Below the pieces are notes generated by a model. The model saw only the letters and a list, made by a program, of their open reading frames with translations, was not told the DNA's origin and searched no databases. From Lithobates sylvaticus (Eukaryota > Chordata > Amphibia > Anura > Ranidae), in contig CM053028.1 of assembly GCA_028564925.1 (NCBI GenBank), positions 365,161,012-365,225,011 on the forward strand: a stretch of 64,000 bases of DNA, written 5' to 3'. How positions within the stretch are numbered: the stretch's first letter is position 1; each line of letters opens with the position of its first letter. A program made the position numbers and the translations under genes. Positions 55,197-64,000 of the stretch are shown in pieces.

Positions 55197-57966
55197 GTAC
55201 TAGTAATGAACTTAGTGACATTCATTAAAGCACTTTCAAAGTAATAAAATAAAACCATTGATAAAATGCTCCATCTTATTCATTTATTTTTGGAATGTGC
55301 CAATATTTATATATTTATTTATTTTTTGCATTATTTTTTTTATGTAAGACCCAAACAGAAGCAATCTAATGGCTAATATTGATGTCAAGTGTTTTGGGCA
55401 ATGGAGTTTGCAGGTATAGTGTATTATTCATGTTCATTAGGAATATGAACAGTGGAAACGGAAGATTCCTGTGTTAAGGAAGTAGCTGCCATGCAAATAA
55501 CATTAGCAGTCTGGTTTCATGTTTTGTTAAATTTAATATGCAAATAGAAATACAGTAAATGCCCCAGCACTCAATCTAGCCAATACAGACCTTTTAAAAA
55601 TTCTTTATTTATTCAAAAGGAGGACAACATCAGTTATGGCCTGGTCTATTAGCATGGAAAATACAGGTAGCTGAGTACAAATGGGTTTTATACAGTTAAA
55701 GGTTAAAATGCTAAATGACAGGTAGTGGATAGATTTGAGAGCTAATGTATTAGAATATAGCTTACGTACATGTACTCATGCATCTGTTTGATGGTATTGT
55801 GTAAAGTATAGGCCTTGGCTGTTGTCTGGGTGTATTGGTGCATTGCTTTATTTATCAATTGGCTCTATTGTGCATCCACTAGGCTCTGTGGACCATACTA
55901 TAAATCATTCTATCATTTGTTTTTATTACATACATTTGTAAATGTACTGTATTTATGAAACCCTTTGGTCAGGTGTGGTCCTACTCTAATGTGAGTCTAT
56001 GTACCCAGACTGAGACATATCTGTAGTATTAAGAAAACTAGGACCTTGTCACTTTTCTCTGAATGAAAGCTCACCCCCTCAATCAACTTACAGTATTCTT
56101 CCTTTGTACCAACCGACCACTTGGTTCAACTGTCAGACCTGGGAATCTAATCTTGAATAAGCTTAGTGTCGGATGGCGTCTGAGCCTAAACAGAGCTGAT
56201 GATGTCCGCCTCATGTCATAGTGTTGGAGCCTGAAAATTGACCACTAAGTTCTGAGTACTGCATCCTATAAGGCAATCACATGCACCCCTATACCCATTA
56301 ATACTGGGTATTCTTCAAGGGCTTTAACAGAGCAGATGAATATAAGTGGATTGAGAGATGAGCTATCAAGAGCAACACATTGGACATTTAGACCGGGTCA
56401 TGGCAGCTGAAGTCCCCTAGCTTGAACTTGCATCATATACATAAAAAATTAACACGACATCTGCTAAAATTATTTATAATTAACCCAGGAAAGACAGTGT
56501 GACAGCTCAAATATTCAATCAATGCAGAAATGTACCACTTAGTTCAGCTAGCCAGCATATAGACCTTACAGTAAACTGTAAAGTATATTTTTGTATACTG
56601 TATATAAAGTCATTTTGTAGTAGAGTGAAATTATTGAGCTTTTTATAACAAGGCTTCTAATTACTGAAGTATTCTGTTTCCTAGACTAACATAACTGAAC
56701 ACATAAGAGCTCTAAACCAGGCGCACTGAAATAACGGACTTTGGTGCACAGGGGCTAGATGCCAAGTGTGCGTGTATCATTAATTATTCTCAATTTAAAG
56801 AGTTTTGAGAATGTGTAGAAGAGAAGTATTTAGATAATATCATCATAACTATACCGGTGATGATATCTTGTTTTCTGATGTTGAAATTTAAACTTTCAAA
56901 TATTATTATGTCTTGATCTTTTGGGCCACAATTTCAGCTCAGAGTTTGAGTGGAGTTTCTTCTCAAAATATAAACTTACTGACTTCCTGTAATCCCTTCC
57001 GTAGATTTTACTTGGTTTACGTGGTATACATTCTTCTTTTAGGTTCCATCTACTCTTTTTGGGTACATAGTGTGCCTTTCATATGTTTTTATTGCCATGG
57101 GTTATAAAGTATCAAAGTATCATTGTGTGCTTGGAGCTTCCTTATAATTAAACATACCGTACTTGCAATATCTCAGGACAATCAATATAAATAGCACTGC
57201 CTGTTAAAAGGTATGGCTGGTAATTTATATTAGAAAGGGACAAAGTAATTAATACATGTACATCAGTGTTAATAAACTGTAAAAATAAAATACAAGTTAC
57301 TAATTAATTCTAATTTCTCCTTAACATAGTTCGTATATGTTGGGTAATTTAACAGTCGCCAAAAATTATATTGAAAAAATAAACTGTGTGTTACATTTCA
57401 CCATCCACATTTGAAACAAGTGTTTATCAGTTCTAGATATAGCTCTCTTGGGGACTGTAGTGGCTAGATTTCCCTGCCATGGTTATTGGCCATATTTCCA
57501 AATGCTTTAGAGTTCTGGGTACTCCCCTGTTGCATTCTCTAAAATATAACATACAATAAGAAAAATACAAAAAATCAAACAAGAAGCATTTATAATGGTC
57601 AAGACCTGTGAGAGATGAGAACTAAGAGATACAAGAAGCTGGTGTATTGCCTTAACTCCAGCTGGGAAATAGAATCCCCTTATAAAGGGCACCAGAGGTG
57701 TGTAGACCTGGGAGCTAGGTTTCACTCTCCAGCAGACACCCAAACCAGAATGTACAGAATTTAGAGAATTGATCTTTTTAAGCATGTATATGACTTTATG
57801 CATGGATATATGGGCATAGGAAAAGCTATAATAATGATATCAGGTAATTTGTATTTAATTTTAAAGCGCATCACCATCCCACCTTCCCTTCTGTTTTGCT
57901 TGCCGGTTAACCCAACTAACCTCACTCCCTTCCAGCTTTACTGCTTTCCCTTTCCCTTTTTCCTAG
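55197..57966. other. Intron, mostly unassigned
   Basis: AT-rich. I could not recognise a transposon end, tandem array or exon. 55560-55640 (ttctttatttattcaaaaggaggacaac) looks like the tail of a repeat but could not be classified. Confidence 0.4.
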
Positions 57967-58062
57967 CTGATAAACCTGCCAGTCATAACCTAGAGCGCTC
58001 AGCGCTTGCTAGAAAGAGATTCACATTGCAGGGTCTCTCCAACCGCAGAACTCAACCCAAAG
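57967..58062 (+). CDS. mcf2l: mcf2l-like RhoGEF, internal exon (C-terminal tail)
   Basis: 96 bases, entering phase 1 and leaving one base over, with a long pyrimidine tract ending tttttcctag and a GTAATG donor. It encodes (A)DKPASHNLERSALARKRFTL then QGLSNRRTQPK. The basic KRFTLQG motif occurs in long MCF2L isoforms ahead of the C-terminal SH3 region. Later exons are outside the window. Confidence 0.85.
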
Positions 58063-58660
58063 GTAATGTGACCTTGTGGCATCTTGTCCTACCCGTCCGA
58101 CCTTGTTCACCGTCAAATATTCACTTGTCTGCTTTCACTTTACTTGTCTTAGTGTTATTTATTCACAAGTCATTTACCATTTTAAGTATTTTTTTTTGTG
58201 TACCCACCTTATTTGGTTACATGAAAGTGCTGAAGTACAGTTCTCTGACTTTATAAAAACAAGATTTTGTGCCAAACATATGCTTTGATTTTAGACAGCA
58301 AAATTATTTTTATATATGACTATATCACTCTGGAAAGAGGAGCTTTCACTGAAAATAGGCCTTGCCACTGCAGCATACAACTTGCTAAGCAAAAGCCAGT
58401 TATGTTTGCTTAAACCTCTAATTATCCTATTATCAGATGAAAATGATATAGGATTAAACAGCAGTGTATATGAATGCATGTGTTGAAGAATATTTAAAAA
58501 AGAAAAAGAACTCTCTTTTTTCTTGGACATTGACAAAAGAGGAATTGTACAAGGGTATCTACACATACAGCATTCTTTTTTTTTTTGGATCCAAGTCAGG
58601 AGTCTCCAAATGTTCTAAACAAAGGGCCAGCTTATTGTCCTTCAGACTTTAGGGGGGCTG
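58063..58660. other. Unassigned intron
   Basis: No recognisable exon or transposon boundary. Contains a T-run at about 58577-58586. Confidence 0.4.
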
Positions 58661-58664
58661 GACT

Positions 58665-59115
58665 GTGGCCATTGGGAGTAGAAAACGCCCCAGTGTTATT
58701 GTACCAAGATTAGTGGTCAGTGGGAGTAAAATATTTACATGGAGCCTGTGGTCAGTAGAAGGAGGAACAGGGCCCCATTATTGATATTATTGGGATGAAT
58801 AATGCCCCATTTTTTGGTGTCAGTAGAAGGAATAGTGCCCCATCATTGATGTCAGTGAGAGCAATAGTGCCCTATTATTTATGTCAGTGAAAAGAGTAGT
58901 GCCCCATCATTAGTGTCAGTGGGAGGAATAGTGCCCCATTGTTGGTACCAGTACCCTATTGCTGGTGTCAGTGGAAGGAATTATGCCCCATTGTTGGTGT
59001 CAGTGGGAGGAATAGTGCCACATCCTTGGTGTCAGTAGGAAGGATAGCATCTCATGGTTTACATCAGTGGGAGGAATTATGTCCATTGTTGATGTCAGTG
59101 GGGGAAATACTGTGC
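58665..59115 (+). repeat. Minisatellite, unit about 32 bp
   Basis: Imperfect copies of gccccattgttggtgtcagtgggaggaatagt with variable spacing. The unit resembles the 31-bp array at 46552-47788 (shared ttggtg-tcagtgggaagaat core). The array is degenerate at both ends. Confidence 0.85.
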
Positions 59116-59264
59116 CAAGGACCAGATAGGCCACTGATCTAAGCAAACAAATGTACAATTGTGTGTGCATCTCAGAGATCACTGCAATAGCCCAACGGTG
59201 GCAGAATTTAAAAGTATTGTATCCCTCTATGTTGACAAAAAAAGGATCAGGACAAAATAAAGGT

Positions 59265-60094
59265 ATAGTACCTTGAAAAAGTATTCATACTCCTTGACAT
59301 TTTCCACATTTTGTCATGTTATAACCAAAAACGTAAATGTATTTTATTGGGATTTTATGTGATAGACCAACACAAAGTGGCACATAATTGTGAAGTGGAA
59401 GGAAAATTATAAATGGTTTTCAAAATTTTTTACAAATAAATATGTGAAAAGTGTGCTTTGCATATGTATTCAGCCCCCCCGAGTCAATACTTTGTAGAAC
59501 CACCTTTTGCTGCAATTACAGTTGCAAGTCATATTGGGGATGTCTCTACCAGCTTTGCACATCTAGAGAGTGACATTTTTGCCCATTCTTCTTTGCAACA
59601 TAGCTCAAGCTCTGTCGGATTGGATGGTGGGCATCTGTGAACAGCAATTTTCAACTCTTGCCACAGATTCTCAAATGGATTTAGGTCTGGACTTTGACTG
59701 GGCCATTTTAACACATAAATATGCTTTGATCTAAACCATTCCATTGTAGTTCTGGCTGTATGTTTAGGGTCCTTGTCCTGCTGGAAGGTGAACTTCCACC
59801 CCAGTCTCAAGTCTTTTGCAGACTCTAACAGGTTTTCTTCTAAGATTGCCCTGTATTTGGCTCCATCCATCTTCCCATCAACTCTGACCAGCTTCCCTGT
59901 CCCTGCTGAAGAAAAGCATCCCCACAACATGATGCTGCCACCACCATGTTTCACAGTGGGGATGGTGTGTCCATGGTGATGTGCAGTGTTAGTTTTCCGC
60001 CACACAGAGTGTTTTGCTTTTAGGCCAAAAAGCTCAATTTTGGTCTCATCTGACCAGAGCACCCTCTTCCACATGTTAGCCGTGTCCCCCACAT
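59265..60094 (-). mobile_element. Tc1/mariner transposon, 3' part, antisense
   Basis: Minus strand. The right end of the family appears as taccttgaaaaagtattcatac at about 59268. The 187-residue open frame (60092-59529) carries [37 protein letters not shown] and [20 protein letters not shown], that is all three catalytic positions of the DD34E core. Upstream, a CR1 insertion at 60095 interrupts the transposase; the N-terminal half resumes at 61144-61322. Its first exon-equivalent region and left end are missing. Confidence 0.88.
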
Positions 60095-60160
60095 AGTTAC
60101 ATAGTTACATAGTTAGTTAGGTTGAAAAAAGACACAAGTCCATCCAGTTCAACCACAAAT

Positions 60161-60197
<37 letters not shown>

Positions 60198-61143
60198 CAA
60201 TCCCATATACCCCATTCTATACCCACAGTTGATCCAGAGGAAGGCAAAAAAAAACCCAGCAGAGCATTCTCCAATTTGCTAAAGCAGGGGAAAAAATTCA
60301 TTCCTGATCCCCCGAGAGGCAATCGGATTTTCCCTGGATCAACTTTACCTATAAATGTCAGTACCCAGTTATATTATGTACATTTAGGAAAGTATCCAGG
60401 CCTTTCTTAAAGCAATCTACTGAGCTGGCCAGAACCACCTCTGCAGGGAGTCTATTCCACATTTTCACAGCTCTTACTGTGAAGAAACCTTTCCGTATTT
60501 GGAGATGAAATCTCTTTTCCTCTAGACGTAAAGAGTGCCCCCTTGGCCTCTTTGTTGACTGTAAAGTGAATAACTCAACACCAAGTTCACTATATGGACC
60601 CCTTATATATTTATACATGTTGATCATATCCCCCCTTAATCTCCTCTTATCAAGGGTGAATAAATCCAGTTCCTCTAATCTTTCCTCATAGCTGAGCTCC
60701 TCCATGCCTCTTATCAGTTTGGTTGCCCTTCTCTGCACTTTCTCCAGTTCCCCAATATCCTTTTTGAGAACTGGTGCCCAAAACTGAACTGCATATTCCA
60801 GATGAGGTCTTACTAATGATTTGAACAGGGGCAAAATGATATCTCTCTCTCTGGAGTCCATACCTCTCTTAATACAAGAAAGGACTTTGCTCGCTTTGGA
60901 AACCGCAGCTTGGCATTGCATGCTATTATTGAGTTTTGATCTACCAAAACCCCCAGATCCTTCTCCACTACGGATTCCCCCAGTTGTACTCCCCCTAGCA
61001 TGTATGATGCATGCATATTCTTAGCCCCCAAGTGCATAACTTTTCATTTATCAACATTAAACCTCATCTGCCACATAGTCGCCCAATTAGACAGAACATT
61101 GATGTCGGCTTGTAAATTGGAGACCTCCTGTAAGGACGTTATT
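60095..61143 (-). mobile_element. CR1 LINE inserted in the Tc1 copy
   Basis: Minus strand. ORF2 C-terminal part: LVRPHLEYAVQFWAPVLKKD, LEKVQRRATKLIRGME and MWNRLPAEVVLASSVDCFKK (60921-60358). An upstream block VVEKDLGVLVDQ lies in another frame. The 3' end is a (ATAGTTAC)n tail at 60095-60120, typical of CR1. CCACAT occurs on both sides (60089-60094, 61144-61149), a likely target duplication. It is 5'-truncated, as usual. It is younger than the Tc1 copy. Confidence 0.85.
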
Positions 61144-61322
61144 CCACATGACTTCTCGCAAACTGAAAAAGGGACTTCTTATGGCTTTCTTCTTGCCACT
61201 CTTCCATAAAGGCCAGATTTGTGGAGTGCACTACTAATAGTTGTCATGTGGACAGATTCTCCAACCTGAGCTGTGGATCCCTGCAGGTCCTCCAGAGTTA
61301 CCATGGACCTCTTGGCTGCTTT
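61144..61322 (-). mobile_element. Tc1/mariner transposon, 5' part of the copy split by CR1
   Basis: Minus strand encodes the middle of a Tc1 transposase: SKRSMVTLEDLQGSTAQVGE and TTISSALHKSGLYGRVARRK-like sequence. It continues the copy at 59265-60094 and ends where gypsy sequence begins near 61322. Confidence 0.75.
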
Positions 61323-61702
61323 CTGATTATTTCCAGGTTTTGGCGAGCCTTTTGTGCACAGTTGGGAATTCAGTTTCCTTCTCCTCAGTATATCACCTGT
61401 AGTCCAAAGGGGCTGCAGAATGGGCCAACCAAGCCTTGGAGCAGTGGCTACGTTGTTATATTTCTGACCACTATAACAACTGGTTGGACCTGTTACCTTG
61501 GATAAAGTTTGCTCACAATAGCGACATCAATGCCGCCTACCGATTATCTCAGTTTAATGGCGAACTATGGGTTCCAGCCATCCATGCCGCCTGACACATT
61601 CATTCCATAGGGAATTCCTGCATTGAGGGATCATCTTCGGGATTTTTATTCCACTTGGGTGCAGGTCCAAGAATCCTTGCAATGCTCCAGAGAGAGGTAC
61701 AG

Positions 61703-62443
61703 TGTCAGGTCACCCTGAGGCTAGGTGACAGATGCACACCGTTGGGATCAGGAGTGCACCGCAAGGTAGTGGACCCTATGGCTGACTGCAGTGGACGGGA
61801 GTCCAGGTGATCCAGAACACGGGGCTGCTGGACACCAAGACAGATCCCACCGGGGTTAGAGCGTAAGATTCCCTGGGGCGCGGAGTCTAAGAGCCAGCTG
61901 GTGTTCACCAGAGCCTCTAGTGGTGAGGATGGACTGGGCTGCAACTGGCTCCAGGTCGCGACCCCCAGGGTCCCCCAGCTCACACCCACAGTAGGCAACA
62001 GGAGGACAGGGATAGTGAGGGATAAGCCAAGGTCGGGGCCACAAGCAGAAACGGACAACAAGGTACACGCCAAGGTTCAGGGTCACAAGCAAACAGGGAT
62101 AGTCAGGGACACGCCAGAGGGTCAGGGTCACAGGCAAACAGGGATAGTCAGGGACACGCCAAAGTCGGTAACAGGACACTGAATAGCACACGGCAGGTAA
62201 CAGAAAGCCAAACACACAAAGGCAGGAACCAGGAAGCTGAACACACCACAGACACACAATGGTTGATCAGCACCACTGGCTTGCAGTGCACAGGTTAATA
62301 TAGGGTTCCCTGATAGGGCCTGGGGTGGAGCCATGCTTAGAGGAGAGGTTATAAAAACCACCAGGTGAGAGTGGCTGTCCTCTTAGTCTGAAGACATGAG
62401 GAGAGGTAAGCAAACAGGGGAAGATTACTGCATAACCATGACA
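61703..62443 (+). mobile_element. Solo LTR with TACAG target duplication
   Basis: 741 bp from TGTCAGGTCACC to ATAACCATGACA, flanked by TACAG on both sides (61698-61702, 62444-62448), and interrupting the older gypsy relic. No internal region: the classic result of LTR-LTR recombination. It contains a short internal tandem (61995-62180). Confidence 0.85.
61995..62180 (+). repeat. Tandem repeat inside the solo LTR
   Basis: Three to four imperfect copies of a unit of about 43-55 bp containing cagggatagtcagggacacgcca and gggtcacaagcaaa, with the last two copies closest. Confidence 0.75.
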
Positions 62444-63514
62444 TACAGACTCCATGCTAACCACTGACCTGCGCCCTCCTACCAAGATCGGGAGAGGGTC
62501 TGGCTGTCTTCCCATAACCTCCGACTCTGTGTTCCCTCACTAAGACCAGCACCTCAGTATATTGGGCCTTTCTGCATACTCGGTAAGGTTAACTCAGTGG
62601 CCTATGCATTAGATCTTCCTTCCAACATATTACATTTTTCCTTATTAAAACCTTTAGTGTGCAACCACTATACCACCTCGGTACCACGCTCTCGACAGGT
62701 TCAGGTTGACAATCATGAGGAGTATGAGATACAAACTATCATTGACTCCTGTAGGTTTCATGGATGCATACAATATCTTGTTCACTGGAGGGGTTACGAC
62801 CAGAAGGAGCACTCTTGGGGTCTCATTCTCAGACGTACATGCTCCTGCCCTCTTCCGTGCTTTTCATAGACATTTCCCCTAAAGCCTGGTGGGAACAGAG
62901 GCTGCTCAGCTGTCGATTAATTACCAGTCACAATTACCTGCCTCATTAGTCCAGCCTACAGCCAACCCCTTTTGGCTATTTAAACAGCTTTAGTCATTCC
63001 CTCTGTGCCCTTGCGTGGTCTATAATATCTAGTGTGTTCCTGTGTATCACTTGGCCCGGCTGACTCCTCTTCTGATATCTGTTCCTGTTTTTGCTCCTTA
63101 CTACACAGATGTCTGGCTTTCTGACCCCAGCTCATCTGAATACCCGCTCTGGCATTCAAACCCTGGCTTTAGTTTTTTACTACGTTCCTGAACTGTGTTA
63201 ATTTTTGCTATTTTATTAACGGTGTCATTTTCTGTCTCCGCCTGGTTTATGGCTCCTGACAGAAGTGCTGAGAATCAGTTGTGTGAATGACTTTTTAATA
63301 CAGTCTTTGTCCAGATTGTACTCATTGGCTACTAGGGATAATAATCAACTAATGCACAAGTTAGGATGGTTATTACAAAGTCAACTAAGCACCACACACT
63401 CATAAAGTGGAGTACCCTGGCTAAAGTCAAGCGTCATAATTATATATGTCACCAAAGTGTAACTGGGTATTTGCACCTGCCTCCAAACATAGGGCTAAAA
63501 TATGTGAAACGTTT

Positions 63515-63912
63515 AGGAGGAGAAGTACAGGCAAAGCTCGTTTGGTTGTACTTCTCCTGTGGATCACAGGAGTACAGTTCATTCTGCACTCCTGTGACCG
63601 GTTTTCAGCAGACAGCGGGCTGAAGCCCGCTTTCGGCTGACATCACAGAGCCGGTCTAGGCTCGGGCAAGATCACGACAATGAAGTCGGGATCCACCCAT
63701 GTGCCTGGACCCGTACCCGGCTCAGCCTCACAGCGAGCCGATGAGAGCCTAATCCAGCTGCTACCACCCCCTTCACAGCCCCTTCACAGCCCAGCGCTCC
63801 AGTGGTCCCTGAGGGAGCAGAGCAGAGAGCTGCTGACTGACAGTCAACAGCTCTCTGCTCAGAGAGCTTTGAGAACCAAGTGATCAGCGGTGTTCAATCG
63901 CGCAGTCTCAGT
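63515..63912 (+). repeat. TTAA-class dispersed repeat, copy B
   Basis: gctcgtttggttgtacttctcctgtggatcacaggag, cagcgggctgaagcccgc and ctctgctcagagagctttgagaaccaagtg match copy A at 23225-23660 in the same orientation. The ends are not resolved. Confidence 0.65.
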
Positions 63913-63916
63913 GTCA

Positions 63917-64000
63917 TGCCCCGTACACATGATTAGACTTTCCGGCGGACAATCCGCTGGACCTTCCAGCGGAGGTCCGCCAGACTTTGCGAACGAGCGG
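63917..64000 (+). mobile_element. Start of another Harbinger-type terminal repeat
   Basis: gccccgtacacatgattagactttccggcggacaatccgct resembles the ends of the Harbinger element (GCCCCATACACAC...) and its ggcggac-type subterminal motifs. It is truncated by the window end, so the class is tentative. Confidence 0.5.

Larger units (their letters stand above)
61322..63265 (+). mobile_element. Old gypsy chromovirus relic
   Basis: Plus-strand remnants of integrase (FWRAFCAQLGIQF, SDHYNNWLDLLPWIKFAHNS; about 61335-61560), a linker like SSHNLRLCVPSLRPAPQYIG (about 62510-62570), and a chromodomain (about 62700-62850, VDNHEEYEIQTIIDS and YLVHWRGYD). LTR-like sequence follows to about 63265. The chromodomain marks a chromovirus-type Ty3/gypsy, different from the PNMA-like copy. 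It is broken in many places and 5'-truncated. A solo LTR sits inside. Confidence 0.8.

Noticed and set aside
60000-61143. tRNA, snoRNA or microRNA genes in the window
   Set aside because: I looked for cloverleaf or conserved box patterns throughout and saw none convincing; a covariance-model scan would be needed to exclude them.

Overview
The window is vertebrate nuclear DNA, most probably from a neobatrachian (ranid-like) frog. The evidence is a split vertebrate RhoGEF gene with long introns, plus a repeat complement of Tc1, PIF/Harbinger, CR1, L1/Tx1, Penelope, Ty3/gypsy and many TTAA- or TAA-flanked MITEs. There is no sign of bacterial gene organisation. The species is inferred from repeat style, not proven.

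One host gene runs through the window on the + strand. Nine consecutive coding exons (3855-3947, 24732-24824, 28320-28445, 40680-40901, 50840-50932, 54198-54276, 54730-54799, 55090-55196, 57967-58062) keep phase at every junction. They encode the end of a DH (Dbl-homology) domain, a whole PH domain and part of a C-terminal tail. The protein looks most like MCF2L/DBS, a Rho-family guanine nucleotide exchange factor. The 5' exons and the last exons lie outside the window. Almost everything else is intron filled by transposable elements.

Layout: 1-3850 intron with minisatellite-like DNA and a TTAA MITE. 3950-24730 intron with TTAA MITEs, a Tc1 copy carrying a nested MITE, a Harbinger MITE, a large inverted satellite-like block (9440-11260), and a young, nearly whole Ty3/gypsy element with PNMA-like Gag (14414-22449). 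24825-28320 intron with a broken antisense class-I ERV split by a large palindromic foldback element. 28446-40680 intron with a 7.6-kb PIF/Harbinger transposon (29807-37435) and a degraded PNMA-like gag relic. 40902-50840 intron with an antisense L1/Tx1 LINE that is split by a 4.6-kb block of minisatellite, Penelope element and a second minisatellite. 50933-58062 compact 3' exons, with a Tc1 and a MITE between them. 58063-64000 intron with a minisatellite, a Tc1 copy cut by CR1, an old chromodomain gypsy cut by a solo LTR, and the start of another Harbinger-type end.

The most notable object is the Harbinger transposon. It has terminal inverted repeats and a perfect TAA target duplication, and carries three spliced genes instead of the usual two: a DDE transposase with an open reading frame, a three-exon Myb/SANT-like protein with an open frame, and a MADF plus BESS-like protein that is open except for one extra C. 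The second notable object is the gypsy element, whose capsid resembles the vertebrate PNMA gene family and whose LTRs are almost identical.
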